Assembly: GCA_004352715.1 (NCBI GenBank)
Contig: SCFE01000010.1
Span: 2,734,857-2,798,856 of the forward strand
Direction: 5' to 3'
DNA from: Hofstenia miamia
Taxonomy: Eukaryota > Xenacoelomorpha > Acoela
Length of the DNA stretch: 64,000 nucleotides
Numbering within the stretch: the stretch's first letter is position 1; each line of letters starts with the position of its first letter. The translations under genes were made by a program, and so were the position numbers. Shown here in pieces: positions 12,983 through 25,037 of the stretch. The notes under the pieces were generated by a model. That model was not told the DNA's origin. It ran no database searches and saw nothing but the letters and a program-made list of their open reading frames with translations.

Positions 12983-13517
12983 TGTGTGTGTGTGTGTGTG
13001 TGTGTGTCTATGTATGTAGTGAGCTCAGTGTCAAAAATCAGTAAATGTGTTTAGCATGTTTGTGTCTCCGATTGTATTTTGTCTGTGGAAAAGTACGATT
13101 TTTTGTAATTTTTTTCTACTCTAATCTCATTTCGTAAATCATTCCAAATTTTAGAGGCTGCTTGATGAAAACTAGGATTGGAAATACTGCTCCAAATAAA
13201 TTTTTGATCGTGGATTTACTTTTAAGTAATTATCAAGAAAAGAAATTGATTGTCNTGTGTGTGTGTGTGTCTATGTATGTAGTGAGCTCAGTGTCAAAAA
13301 TCAGTAAATGTGTTTAGCATGTTTGTGTCTCCGATTGTATTTTGTCTGTGGAAAAGTACGATTTTTTGTAATTTTTTTCTACTCTAATCTCATTTCGTAA
13401 ATCATTCCAAATTTTAGAGGCTGCTTGATGAAAACTAGGATTGGAAATACTGCTCCAAATAAATTTTTGATATCGGAGATTACTTTAAGTAATTATCAAG
13501 AAAAGAAATTGATTGTC
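12983..13517. repeat. Direct repeat of about 265 bp joined by a single N
   Basis: The segment starting in the (TG)n run and ending 'aaattgattgtc' occurs at 12983-13254 and again at 13256-13517, separated by one N at 13255. Copies match except for a small block near 'gatcgtggattta' versus 'gatatcggagatta'. The single-base gap suggests overlapping contigs placed end to end, not a real tandem duplication. Confidence 0.85.
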
Positions 13518-14050
13518 GGCCATATTTATGCTTAAATAAAATCGAAGTTGCATGGAATTGTACTTCATATAGTGGGGATAATATATTATACTTTCGTCTG
13601 TATTCACTAACATGCTTACGTGAAAAAGTTCTATTTTCTAAAAAAAACTCATCAGTAACTTAATTGAGTTTTGTTGAAATCCGTAATTTTTAAGTTTAAT
13701 CGCCAATATTTCAAAATTTATTGAATTGAAAGCTTTGCAAAGTCTAGATGGGCTATGCTACTGGATTTATTTTGAGATTTATTTAAGGATATTTTCTCAG
13801 TAATGGAAATAATTGCATCACTTGTATTATGCTTAGCGCGGAAACCATATATTTTAAATGGTAAGATATTCTCAGATGCACTGCAATTAATTAATTTAAC
13901 AATTCGTAACGTTGAAAGGCATTGATTCATTCAGAAGCGGGCTTGGAATTATAATTTATAGTTAAAAATAATTCTTACAAGCAGTTTAAAAAAATTATTG
14001 CCATATCTTTATAAAGAGGACGAGTATTTTTAAAAATTGGACTGAATTAA
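12983..14050 (-). mobile_element. Non-LTR retrotransposon (LINE) remnant with (CA)n tail
   Basis: Read on the minus strand from about 14050 downward, broken frames resemble a reverse transcriptase. GFRAKHNTSDAI and HLDFAKLSIQ at 13930-13720 correspond to the palm region, followed by 'LKNYGFQQNSIKLL'-like residues. The sequence then jumps to a C-terminal segment with ASKIWNDLRNEIRV, as in CR1/L2-like elements. The part that should hold YADD is missing, so an internal deletion is likely. The 3' end on the minus strand is a (CA)n run (TG on the + strand at 12983-13008). The C-terminal segment occurs twice, across the N at 13255. The element is non-functional. Confidence 0.7.
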
Positions 14051-14059
14051 TTGACTTGG

Positions 14060-15120
14060 AAAGAAATATCAAGCTATAATTTAGCTCATCACCTGTATTA
14101 AATACCAGAGCTTTTATTTTATTTTAAAGAACTCTTTCTCTGCCTGAAAGTGGACATAATATATGTAAGTATCCGCAAAAATTGTTATTTTTTAGCCTAA
14201 ATGTACAGGTATAATCTAAATTTTGAAGATGCAAAAAACAGATATTTTTCATGTTACTGTCATTAGCGTCACGGTAAATGCGGGGCCTGGTGCGGGATGT
14301 CAATTCGTTGCCCCAACTCAAAAACTCTCGAATTTATGTGTTAAATTTCCACTAACCGCTTTGGTGTATACTAGATATTTAATGCTAAACATTTTGTACC
14401 TTTATAACTATTAGTCCTTCAAAGTAGTACAAAATTGTTTATTAAAGATTTTATTTTAATATCGGGGCTCAATTTTTGGCTATTTATGTAATTATTTTGT
14501 TATTTTGATATGTTCCAAACTTGTGGCCCTGAAATTGTTTTAAATTGCTTATAATAAGTTATATTTCTATTTTTGCAGAATAAAAAAAATGTATTGCCGG
14601 GTGCGGTCCCACCCTCTCAGTGTAACTATGACACGGTTCGAATCAATGAGACAGAAAAATTTCTTTAAAAAATTTGTATTTGCATAATGTTGTTCGAACT
14701 AATTACAGTAATTGATCAAAACACTACGCATTGCTTCATGTTCACACAATCTATCTAGAATAGTCCCTTACGTTTTCTGTTAAAACATTTATTGCCGTAA
14801 GACGTGCAGAGTCTAAAATGAAAAATAATTAAAAATCACTAGTACGCGCACTTGACAAAATTTTGATAAAATATTTAATTTGTAAATTATTTAGTTGTTA
14901 AATTAAATAATTAACAGTGCGCGCTTACCCTTAAAGTAATTAAAGGATTTCACTTTGTTAATAGTAAAATTTTCGTTATCAAATTTGATTAGGATTCTGT
15001 AAGGCTAAGAAAAAGTTTTTGTGTTTCTTCAACAAATAATTATTTTTTCCAAATGCTGTCTAAAATTAGATAACACAAAGTTGCAAATAAGACTGCATTG
15101 AACTTTTTTTCTGTTAATTT
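14060..15120. other. Non-coding stretch, no gene supported
   Basis: No domain is recognised. A tRNA-B-box-like ggttcgaatc occurs near 14636, but no tRNA cloverleaf or convincing SINE body could be drawn around it. Confidence 0.35.
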
Positions 15121-15124
15121 TTTT

Positions 15125-15800
15125 CTATATACATATATGCAGTCAGGGTTATATTATAAATATTCGGTCACAAATTTTTACAGTTTATTTCTGAAAGTAT
15201 TAAGCCTACAATGTAGATCTTCTGTCCCTATGTCAATTATTTTATTGTGAATTTAAATTTTGTGTTAATTTTCTGGGAATGTGCACTCTAAAATATACAT
15301 GTTTTGGAAAATATAGCACAAAAAGCAAATTCAGTGTAAAAAGTTTAGTATATTCTCAAATTTTGAATTCAATGCACTCATTTCTAATAAATATATTGAC
15401 ATTCAAATTTTGCAAAGATCCTATTACATTGAGGAAATTTGCAGAAAAACTAGCTGTCACAGGTTTATTGTAAAATTTGACTATGAATATATTTGCAACA
15501 CATGAGTGCACTCTCATCAAAATTAGTAAATATACTAAACTTTTTACAGTGAATTTGCTTTTTTGCTATATTTTACAAAGAATGTATATTTATCGAGATA
15601 TTTTTAGGGTGCCCTTTCGCAGGAGCATAGAATGAGGGCTAGAATTCTAAATAGAAAATTAACACAAAATTTTAGTCTACAATAAAATAGTTGATATAGG
15701 AACAGAAAATCTAAATTATAGGCTTAATACTTTCAGAAATAACATTTGAGAACTTGTGACAGAATATTTATGACCATGAATGTATACATAATTTTATTTC
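15125..15800. repeat. Large imperfect palindrome (arms about 290-330 bp, loop about 60)
   Basis: The left arm (about 15125-15411) and right arm (about 15472-15800) are inverted copies. Matching blocks, in order from outside in, include 'ctgaaagtattaagcct', 'attttgtgttaattttct', 'gcaaattcagtgtaaaaagt' and 'tgcactca', each found reverse-complemented on the other side in mirror order. The loop is roughly 15412-15471. There is no coding content. It may be a fold-back/MITE-like transposon or a hairpin-RNA locus. Arm divergence includes small insertions, so it is not a trivial assembly mirror. Confidence 0.8.
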
Positions 15801-16060
15801 TAACTTAGATTTCGATGTTTCTAAGCTAAATAGGTTTTTCAGGCCGTAGAAACTTTCTTTGAAAGAAAACGACTGTACATATACGATTGTACATATACAT
15901 TTATTCCTAAACAATATACTTCTCACAAGCAGAATAAACATAGTCTAAGCAAAGATAATGTTATTTTTGTTAGCATGCGTATGCATGTATTCCTATACAA
16001 CATACGTTTTCTACGTGTAGATATAACACATGTAGACTATACAAAGAAGAATGTAATATA

Positions 16061-16062
16061 CA

Positions 16063-16096
<34 letters not shown>
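16061..16096. repeat. (TA)n microsatellite
   Basis: Uninterrupted alternating TA tract in non-coding DNA. Confidence 0.95.
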
Positions 16097-16099
<3 letters not shown>

Positions 16100-16259
16100 C
16101 TGAGCTGCATATTTAACCAGATTCGGTTTATTAAGTCAGCTTCAGAGAGAAATTTTGTGGGAATTATTATATTTACAATCAATTACATTTTCAGACTATT
16201 CAAATTATCAGTTTTTATATCGTCATTTATGTAAATTTGTATCTTAGCAATAAATTATC

Positions 16260-16260
<1 letters not shown>

Positions 16261-16299
<39 letters not shown>
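16261..16299. repeat. (TA)n microsatellite followed by GA-rich run
   Basis: Alternating TA tract followed by 'gaaagagagaaagg', about 165 bp from the preceding TA tract. Confidence 0.95.
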
Positions 16300-16301
<2 letters not shown>

Positions 16302-19300
16302 AGAGAGAAAGGAAAAATTTTAAATCCATTTTTAAAGGATTGCAATTTTTCAATATTTTGTATTTCTTTAATTAGTTAAATCACGCTTCAAATGGCAGCA
16401 TTAAGGAAGGATTCCTTTACAAATTTTCTGTATGATTGCACATGTATATTAGTTTGATCTTGATTTCTGTTTATGATTCTATCAAAGAGTTTTACTCACA
16501 TTGTAATGTGATAGGTTTTTTGTTTGTGAAGTATAATGATCTGTTTTAGAAAGAGGAGGGACCTAGAAATGTAATGCTTAGTTTTAGAAGAGTTTTTCTT
16601 TGAAACATTTAATGTCCATCTTAATTGTACATCAAGATTTTTTATAAAGTGTTCAAATCAGTAAATAATATATTTGTGCATCTAAGTGACTCATGATAAA
16701 AGTTTTGAAGAATCGAACAAATGACAAGTTGGTATTTCCAAACTACAGTGCCATGCTTGCACCAAATGCTGATTTTAAAACTATTATATGAGTCTGATAC
16801 GTTTCTAAAATTAGACCAACACAAACCTCTTAGCTCTTAAATATTAATTCATTGCCAGCACACACTTAACCAATGCTCTATGCTTAAGTTTGTTATTCTT
16901 TCTTATAAAATCTATCGTTTTCAAGGTGTGACAAGTAGAAAAAAACGAGTAGTTGTGGAATAACATTCTCTAGGATGTAAGCTGTGTTTAATTTTAAGAT
17001 TTAAGCATGACTAATGTAGTAGGAATTACTCTTAGATATCATGGCCATAAAAACAAGTTTTCCATTTAAGAGAAGTCAAGTGCATCACAATTATTGTAAA
17101 ATGCTTTCAGATATAGTCTGTCCAAAAATGCTTAGGAATTTAGATGGCAATAACTCTTAAATTATAACAAATAGAATGATAAATGTACATTGCAACAAAG
17201 AAAAAATTGTATATTTTAGTTATCTTACAATGTTAGTTCAAAATGCTCCATCTTGAGATGCAATAAACATATTAAGCAGAATAGTGATCAATCAAAGGAC
17301 GTATATTAATCACAAATATAAAGTTAAAGAATTCTCAGCTGTTTTTTGATCTGCAATGGTGGATAGTTTTACTTGAAAAAGTTGTTCTTTAACATCTGCG
17401 CAATGAAAATATTAAAGTTTTGCAATATGGACCCAAAGAGACCATAACAAATTTGAACAGTTTCACAGAAATTCTCCTTTTGATGCAATTTTCCATTTAA
17501 CAACCACATTGTGATCAGATATTTATACGAAACAATTTCATATCCTTGACTAGAATTTTACTTCTGATGATTGTTTTCAATTGCAACTTTGCAATCATCT
17601 TTCTTACTTTGAATTTGAATTTGAATTGTATTCAATTATTTCTCCTACATGTTCAATGTTTCACAGTTTTTTGTACTTTCATTAATTTCAAATTGTTTTT
17701 GTTCTAGTTTTTGAATTTACCACACTAACTCCGAGATCACTTGATACTTCTGATATTCTTTTTACTCCAACTATTGCAATCTTTTATTCTGCTAATTGCG
17801 ACATCAATCTAGCTAATGAATGAAAATTTAATATAGCTTACAATTATTGGAAAGGAAGAAGCGTACACCTTACACATAAACTATTAATTTTTATTAAGTT
17901 TTGATGAACTACACCTTTACGATGCATTAGTTATCATATCAACCTATGTGATTTTGCGAATTTTTCGAACATGAATATTTCAGAGGGTGTGTACAGAGGG
18001 TTTCTTTGTCGATATCACAAGTTTCATATTTACCAACACTTTTTGGGAGTGCTCCAAATTTTAGTAGGGGTAGAAAAGAGATTTATATTTTACATCCCTC
18101 ATTGTTACATTTGCTTTGAAACAAACAAAACGTTCTCCAAACAACTTAGCAAGTAAAGAATTATAATAGTTTTTTAGAAATAGTACATTTCCAAATAAAA
18201 ACTTTAAATCTATATTTGTTATATTGTATGTCTATGTTTTCAATTCCATCAAGCAATTCTTTTTTGAAATGTACAAAAATTATTGTTTATCATTAATGGC
18301 CTGATTTTATTTAAGGTAGTTTTTATGATTATCAGATAAGTAAATATTTAAAAAGCATAGAGAAGTGCTAAATGGCGAATTCTTTGATTTGGTTACTTAA
18401 AGAGAATTGTTGCATCAAATTCTACCCTTTGGCAGATTGCATTTTTGCCTCATTTTGGTCAATATTACTGCAAATCGCCAGTATGATTACAGTTATTTTA
18501 AAAAACTGTATTTGCGTCCCCTTCCTACTTTTCTTATAAGCATGTACCTCTAAATATGTGTCTATATCTAAAAATTACAGGTAATCATTATAGAACCATT
18601 GTAGAATATACAAAGATGAATATTATTTGTGACCTACATCTATATCTATTTCTAAAAATATAGGTATTCTAGATAGAACAAAAGTAGAATATACACATGC
18701 TTTTTTTAAATTACATATATGTGCGCTTTTCAAATTCAAGAGCCAGGCTTAGCAAAAAAGCAGTGTTTATATATTCAAAGGATACATGTATTCTAAGCAA
18801 TATAAAATTCTGAATAATCAAAATGGTAGTATATATAATCTAAGGATACATGCAATCCACTTAACATCTTTTGAGCCATACCTGAGGTACAGCCTATGCC
18901 CACAATCTAGTTTTTTAAAATATGTTTTGCAGATAACACGATTTCAAATTTTTCAATAATTGTACATTTATTTAGTGAAAATAATCTTAAAGATTTATTT
19001 TGCTACAATCAGACATTCTAGTTGTTATTTCTTTACGAAAATCACCTCGTATAACCACTCTAATGTGATTGGTAACCTGTTTTCGTCACAACAACAATTA
19101 AAATTGCATTGCAGTCTAAACACTTACGGGTGATGCAATTTTTTGTAATTGCTCTTCTGACCAATCACAGTCTAACTGTAGCCTTAATAATTTCATTGGT
19201 TAAAGTAAATTAGGTTGACTACCGCTGCCACCGCGAATGTAGTGTGCACGATTTTGAATTTTTAAGTAAGCAAAACCTTCCGCTGTTTGCAGTTGGCTTT

Positions 19301-19610
19301 GAGTGGGCACTGAACATGCAATCCGGTGGATGCACGAATGCTCGAGTTTTACTAGGCAGAAGTAATAATTTTAAGACATAATTTACGAATATTGGTTCTA
19401 TTGACTACCTCAAAGTAAAAAAAAATTAAGTCTTGAATAGCTCTTCGGAATAATAATGTTAAAATCATAATAATTTATAAATATTGATAACTAAAGCAAT
19501 TTACGAATTCGCAAAAGTTTAGCAATAATTTTCTACCACTTACTAATCTTAGTTTTCATACTGAGGTTATTATTTATAGTCATCTTGTTAACCAACTTCT
19601 GAGAATTAGT
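16300..19610. other. Non-coding stretch, no gene supported
   Basis: Several short frames are present but none is recognisable. Between 19057 and 19206 there are three CCAAT-type boxes (attggt, accaat, attggt) within 150 bp, followed by a less AT-rich block to about 19340. This might be a promoter, but no downstream gene was found to support it. Confidence 0.35.
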
Positions 19611-19619
19611 AAGTAGGCT

Positions 19620-19620
19620 G

Positions 19621-19667
<47 letters not shown>

Positions 19668-19771
19668 NNNNNNNNNNNNNNNNNNNNNNNNNNNNNNNNN
19701 NNNNNNNNNNNNNNNNNNNNNNNNNNNNNNNNNNNNNNNNNNNNNNNNNNNNNNNNNNNNNNNNNNNNNNG

Positions 19772-19812
<41 letters not shown>
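19620..19812. repeat. (TA)n microsatellite interrupted by an N gap
   Basis: TA repeat on both sides of Ns at 19668-19770. The unique anchor 'ggctgta' precedes the repeat on the left and 'gctgta' recurs just right of the gap. This suggests both sides are the same repeat entry point seen twice. Confidence 0.9.
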
Positions 19813-19814
<2 letters not shown>

Positions 19815-20774
19815 TCTTATTTCTCTTATTTCGTTTGTGTTGATTTTGTTAAAAAGTTTACGCAGAAGCTGTTTTGTAAAAGGATAACTTGAAATTTAAT
19901 CATTTGTAGGAAAATCAAATACTATGTCACTAGAATTTGCATTATATATGCTATTAGTTTTCAGAGAACAATGAATTGAAATGTTATCAATTCCTTTTAA
20001 ATACTATGAACATGATTTGAAACAGCACTCATTTTTAAGATCATTGAATGGTTTTCATTTAAGAATTTAAAACTTAGTAGATTATCAAATTCGTTATCAA
20101 ATTTTAAGCACATTTTAGACTCTAATCAAACCAATACCTTAAAAGTGTAAAAGTTTTCTCATTAAAATTGATATATAAATGTTTAGTTGGGCCTTCTATT
20201 TGCTACAATTAGCAATTCAAGAAGTGTAAGTTTTGTCCAAATAATACCCTCATTATGGGAATATTTAATTCTGTTGTTCTTATGCTTCTCTGAGCATGAG
20301 ATATTTATTTGATCTAAGCAAATGTAATGTTGTGGATGCAATTTTATTGGATTTACTCATTTTACTGTGAAATCAGAAATTTTTTCTATAACATTTTCAT
20401 AATTTGCATATAGAAATAGTGGGATTTCACTCATATCTATAAAAATAATGAAGAAAATATTTTCACTTTAAATTAATTTTGCAATTTACTGTAAAACTTT
20501 TTAATATTCTCTTTAGTAATAGGTTCTTATCTGAATAATTCATCAATTAGCTGAATAATTTTATTATAAGTCTGATCATTGTCATTGCCAGCATTTTTAG
20601 AAAAGTAATTCTAAGTGATCCATTAATTGTGAAGGATCATTATAGTAGAATGTTTATTTACCCTTGATGATTTTTTACTTTTCGATCTTTTCTACTGGTG
20701 ATTTGTCACTTTTACTTGATAATCTTCATTATATTAGACTTTAGAAATTTTAAATTACTGCGTTAAAGAAAAAA

Positions 20775-20990
20775 GATTAACAGGTTCTGTTCCAGGTTCA
20801 GGACAATTTCTTACAACAAAAAATGGACGAAATATGCTAAAATCAGTTTGTATCACTTGTGGAAATAAAAAGACATATTTGTGGGTTTGGATTGGATATT
20901 CACAAACCAATTGGTTACCTTCGGAAACCAAAAGGAGGTTTCACACTTCCAAATCACAAATATATTGGACAGAAATATACTGCAAGCAGT
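20775..20990 (+). pseudogene. Fragment of Polinton/adintovirus-like PLA2-type capsid-associated protein
   Basis: Two neighbouring frames carry a CITCGNKK Cys motif near 20850 and then KPKGGFTLPNHKYIG near 20925-20970. The latter resembles the start of the parvovirus-type phospholipase A2-like domain found in some Polintons and adintoviruses. The calcium-binding loop and the His-Asp catalytic helix that normally follow are absent: the sequence runs straight into integrase. It is a truncated relic, placed directly upstream of the integrase and polymerase remnants of what is probably the same element. Confidence 0.55.
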
Positions 20991-20994
20991 CCTA

Positions 20995-21720
20995 AGAGGA
21001 CCCGGGGTACAGAATTCTTGTGGGTAGATAACAGAAATGAGTTTTATAATAAATATGTTCAAAAATTACTTGGCAATTATAATGGAGAGATGTATTCCAT
21101 AGAATATCAGGAAAAGGTTTCAATAACAGAGCATTGGAATTGCACAATTAAAAATTAGACGTGGAAAGAATTCACTAAGCAAAATCATACACAATATTTA
21201 GAAATATCTCCTCACATTTTATATGAATATAATTAGACGTAATATAGCCCTACAAAAATGAGTCCAATTTCAACTACCAAAAAGAAAAATGAAAATAAAG
21301 TATTTAACAGTTTGAGTAATGCGCATGATATTATTGTGCTTAAAGCTAAATTTAAAGTAGGTGATAAAGTTAGAATTAGTAAACTCAAGAGAAAGGTATT
21401 TGATAAATGTTATACTCCTAATTGGACTGCAGAAATCTTTGTCACTTATTAAATAAAATTAACAGACCCTTTAACAAACACAATAAAAATATAGCTGATG
21501 AAGAAATAAAAAGATTATTTCATCAGAATGAATTACAAAAAACAACTCAAGAAATATTTAGAATTGAAAAATTATTTTTAAGAAAAGAATGGAATGGCAT
21601 TTGCTAAATGGTCAAGATATCCGGAGAAATTTAATAGTTGGGTAAAGATATACAATATGTTGAAACATTATTTTTGAAAAATTTTTTCTAGAAAATATTT
21701 AGCGAGAGAGATGACAACTA
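20995..21720 (+). pseudogene. Decayed Polinton-type retroviral-like integrase
   Basis: Broken + strand frames give the end of an rve-type integrase core: WVDNRNEFYN (second catalytic Asp region), then SITEHWNCT (Glu region, with His and Cys where Arg is usual). Next come KFKVGDKVRISK and YTPNW, the C-terminal beta domain. A chromodomain-like ending KWSRYPEKFNSW lies at about 21605-21640. The order and wording match integrases of Polinton/Maverick and related virus-like elements. The first Asp and the zinc-binding domain are missing, and stops and frameshifts break the rest, so it is inactive. Confidence 0.75.
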
Positions 21721-22269
21721 GAGAACAGATCACTTGCGAGTCGTGTACTTCAACAATTTTAAAGTAAAATTATAATAAACATGTAAAAACTAAAATACAA
21801 AAAAACAATGATTTTACATGTTGAAATAAATAAAAATTATGTTAATGCAATCTTAAATTTGAGGGGAAAACACTCTTCTCGCAGTCAAAGAAGTTAACTT
21901 TAATAGTTTAATACCACTTACCAAGATTAATACATTATTTACAGAAACAATAACAAAATATTTTAACATAATTAACCAACCACTAAATTACAATGTTTCA
22001 TCTTAATTGAAATTTATAAAACAGAGTAATAATGCAATAGTTCTACATCAATTTAAGATGAAAGAAATAAAAGCCAAGAATTAAATAAATAATATTAATA
22101 TTTCCTCAAAATGGAAGGAAGTTGATGATTTTAAAATTACAAGGATCCAAATGGGTATTCATTGGAGTGCATAGCATAAATATTAAAATGTGCAAAATTT
22201 CTTGATGAGGAACACATGTTAAATTAGCAATTTAATCTTCTTCAATGTTAAATATTATTAACAAAGATG

Positions 22270-23260
22270 CTTTGTGATCAATAATTACAGCTCAACATCC
22301 AAATTCTAAAAATCAAAACAGAATATTTGTTTATGAAAAATATATAAATAAATACAATTTCAATGGGAATAATATTTTCAATAACAGAAAATGGACTCGA
22401 AAATATATTAAACAAAGTGAGGTTAAAGTTTATGTTTATGAATTAGAAATTGGGGAGAATAAGTACACTGTTTTGACTTTTTATTATTCTGATGATAATG
22501 CAATTGACTACCTTATCTCTACGAATTTTTGTTTGGCGACTCTAAAGAGACTAAAGTGCCAAAGGGAGGTCCCAAATCCTATAATAAACTTCCAACCAAA
22601 AAATAATGATTGTTTTTCAACTATAACTAAGAAAGTAATTAAAAAGTATGATATTAAATCATTCTGATTTTGATGATTTTCTGATATCAAACTAAGCTAA
22701 AATTTGATAAACCAATGTATCATGGATTTACTACTTTAGAACATTCAAATTTGTTAAAGTATGAAACATATGATGTCTTGCAACCATTTTTGGTAAGAAT
22801 AATGGATGCAGACAGTTTTATCCTAAATATAAAAACAAGATATAATTAATGATTTGAAAACATTTAGTGACGGTTATGAATTATTTGTTTCCATAATTTG
22901 TATAAAATCCATGAATTATTTTGTTTAAATTTAAAAAATACCAGGATATTTGAAATTTGAAACACATGAAAGTATTCATTTTATTTCTTTAGCGAGTAAA
23001 ATGCATTCATATAAATTTAATGATAGAAGTGAAAACACTTTGAAGGGAACAAAAGTAGAAAAAGAAAAATTAACAGTTGAAGATTATAAAAATTTCTTAG
23101 AAACAAATAACATTAATGTTTCCAACAATTATACATTGAGAAATATAATATATAATTTGTTTAATTAAAACAGAAAGAACATCATTGTCAGCATTTGATA
23201 ATAGAAGGTATTACTTAAATGATTTTGAAAGTATTCCATTTGGATTCAAGTGAAACATTT
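22270..23260 (+). pseudogene. Decayed protein-primed family-B DNA polymerase of the Polinton/adintovirus type
   Basis: At about 22310-22500 a segment looks like the polymerase's N-terminal accessory region. Downstream, at about 22700-22790, comes a block resembling the 'KPMYHGFTTLEHSNLLKY' palm region. Next is MDADSF at 22802-22819, corresponding to the YxDTDS metal-binding motif with Ala for Thr. The C-terminus ends around 23180-23250 with DNRRYYLNDF. There are multiple frameshifts and a large internal deletion, since the exonuclease motifs are not seen. It lies in the same orientation just after the integrase, supporting one decayed element spanning about 20.8-23.3 kb. No terminal repeats were located. 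Confidence 0.75.
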
Positions 23261-23269
23261 TAAGTTAAA

Positions 23270-24590
23270 TTTATTTGCACCAGTTTTTGATACATTTAGA
23301 ATGTAATGAACATGTAAAAAATACTTAAAAGTTGCTACATTATTAGTTTTTGGAATTCAAAATCTTTTAAAACTATTTTTCATATGAAATTCGTTAGTAA
23401 AAAATTAACCTGATTCATATATCCCTAGATCTATAATATCTCATTTTTACCTTAATTTGTATGTTAGATATGTTGTTTTGAAATGGCTTTAAAAAATTTT
23501 GTGAATATTTTCAAAAGGCTTATTCTATGATAAAATGCAAAAATTGATTAAAATCTGACTTAGGTAGTGTAAATTGGGGGTTGAAGTGAAATTTTGATAA
23601 TATGTGAATATATGAATATTGTTAGTTTTTTACTATTCACACCACATCACACGAAATGTCTACAAATCCACATCGCACACCCCAAACTACGGAAGTAAAG
23701 GTTTCCCCAAAAATCTCCACAAATTTTTTTTTTGACAAAACACAAATGTTTCAATACTATCATTTGTATACACTGCGGATTTTTTCTCGATTCTTCCATG
23801 ATCTAATTTGAAGGCATTCATTCTCGGGCTATTCGTCTTACTTTAATTCAATGGCTGTTAGACTCGGCGCTGGTGAAAACCAAATTGTGTGTAAGCTCAA
23901 CTTTTTTGAATTACAATTGTTTAATTTACTACTCGTGTGCTTAGGTATACTATCTCCCAGCTGATCAGTGGTATTACCCAGTCGTTAATTCAATAATGCA
24001 GTTTTCCTTACATAATTCTCTGTCGGTGCTTGCAAACAGTTATTGACGCCTCGAACTAAAGATATTACTTCTATTATGCTAATACGTTAACACTAATTCA
24101 GTTGATGCTACAATATATTAAAAGAAGAAACATTTATATTTTTAAATAATGTATTTTTGACACCACTGATCTATTTTGGAATAACATTGAAATATTATCT
24201 TAAAGCACAGCACTGATGACAGTGATATTATTAAGCTTATTGCATGGCATTTGATACAGAATTTAAAAACGGGATGATCTTGATTTACAACCTTGTCAAT
24301 ATAAAGTATTTGGTCGCTAGATATTTATTAGGGGAGCATGCCAGAGGTATAGGCATAACTTGCATAATTATTAATCAGGAACTTGCGTATAGTTTAGAAT
24401 TTAATAAATTAATATTTGTACTAGCTACATCAAATGGTATAATTCGTGTTGATGTTTCTCATGAGAAAGGTACGTTTTGGTTGTTTGCAAGTATAAAATG
24501 AATTAGTTTACAAAATTTGACATTTCCTTCCAAAGACAAATTATTGAAATTAATTTTTTCGAGGCTCTTAAGGGTAAGAAGTTTTAGAGA
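23270..24590. other. Non-coding stretch, no gene supported
   Basis: An 85-codon open frame at 24244-24501 begins with ATG but has no recognised domain and no paralogue in the window. It is left uncalled. Confidence 0.35.
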
Positions 24591-24597
24591 CTATGTA

Positions 24598-24599
24598 TG

Positions 24600-24634
<35 letters not shown>
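24598..24634. repeat. (TA)n microsatellite with an internal TG
   Basis: Alternating TA tract with one interruption, upstream of ZP gene 2. Confidence 0.95.
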
Positions 24635-24635
<1 letters not shown>

Positions 24636-25037
24636 ATGCTTCAGTCATGGAGATAGTTTAAAGTGGTGGAACAAGAGCTTGGACACCCAACGTGTACATA
24701 GCATTAGCAATTAAACTTTCAGTTTATAATTCGAATTTGCTTGAAATGAAAAACAAAACAATTTTTTGCAAGTTTTTTTTCAACATGTTTTTATCCTCCT
24801 TGTTTAAAGCAGTTCAACCCTGAAAAATAAATACCCTATTTTTATTTACCAGATTAGCTTTTTTCAAACTATATTTGACTTTCATTATCATATGTATTTA
24901 GCAAACATCCATCGCATTATCATTTGCACAGGTAGACAAATGAACAATATAGCCAAAACTAATTATCGACCTGATATAATAGCGATGCCAGCTGTAGCTT
25001 ATTATTTATTTGATTGTCGAGAGAAACAGTCGTTAAT

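Noticed and set aside
14590-14660. tRNA-like segment with a good B box
   Set aside because: No A box at suitable spacing with paired stems; no cloverleaf could be drawn.
24244-24501. 85-codon ATG-started frame
   Set aside because: No domain, paralogue or flanking gene signal; within chance expectation for AT-rich DNA.
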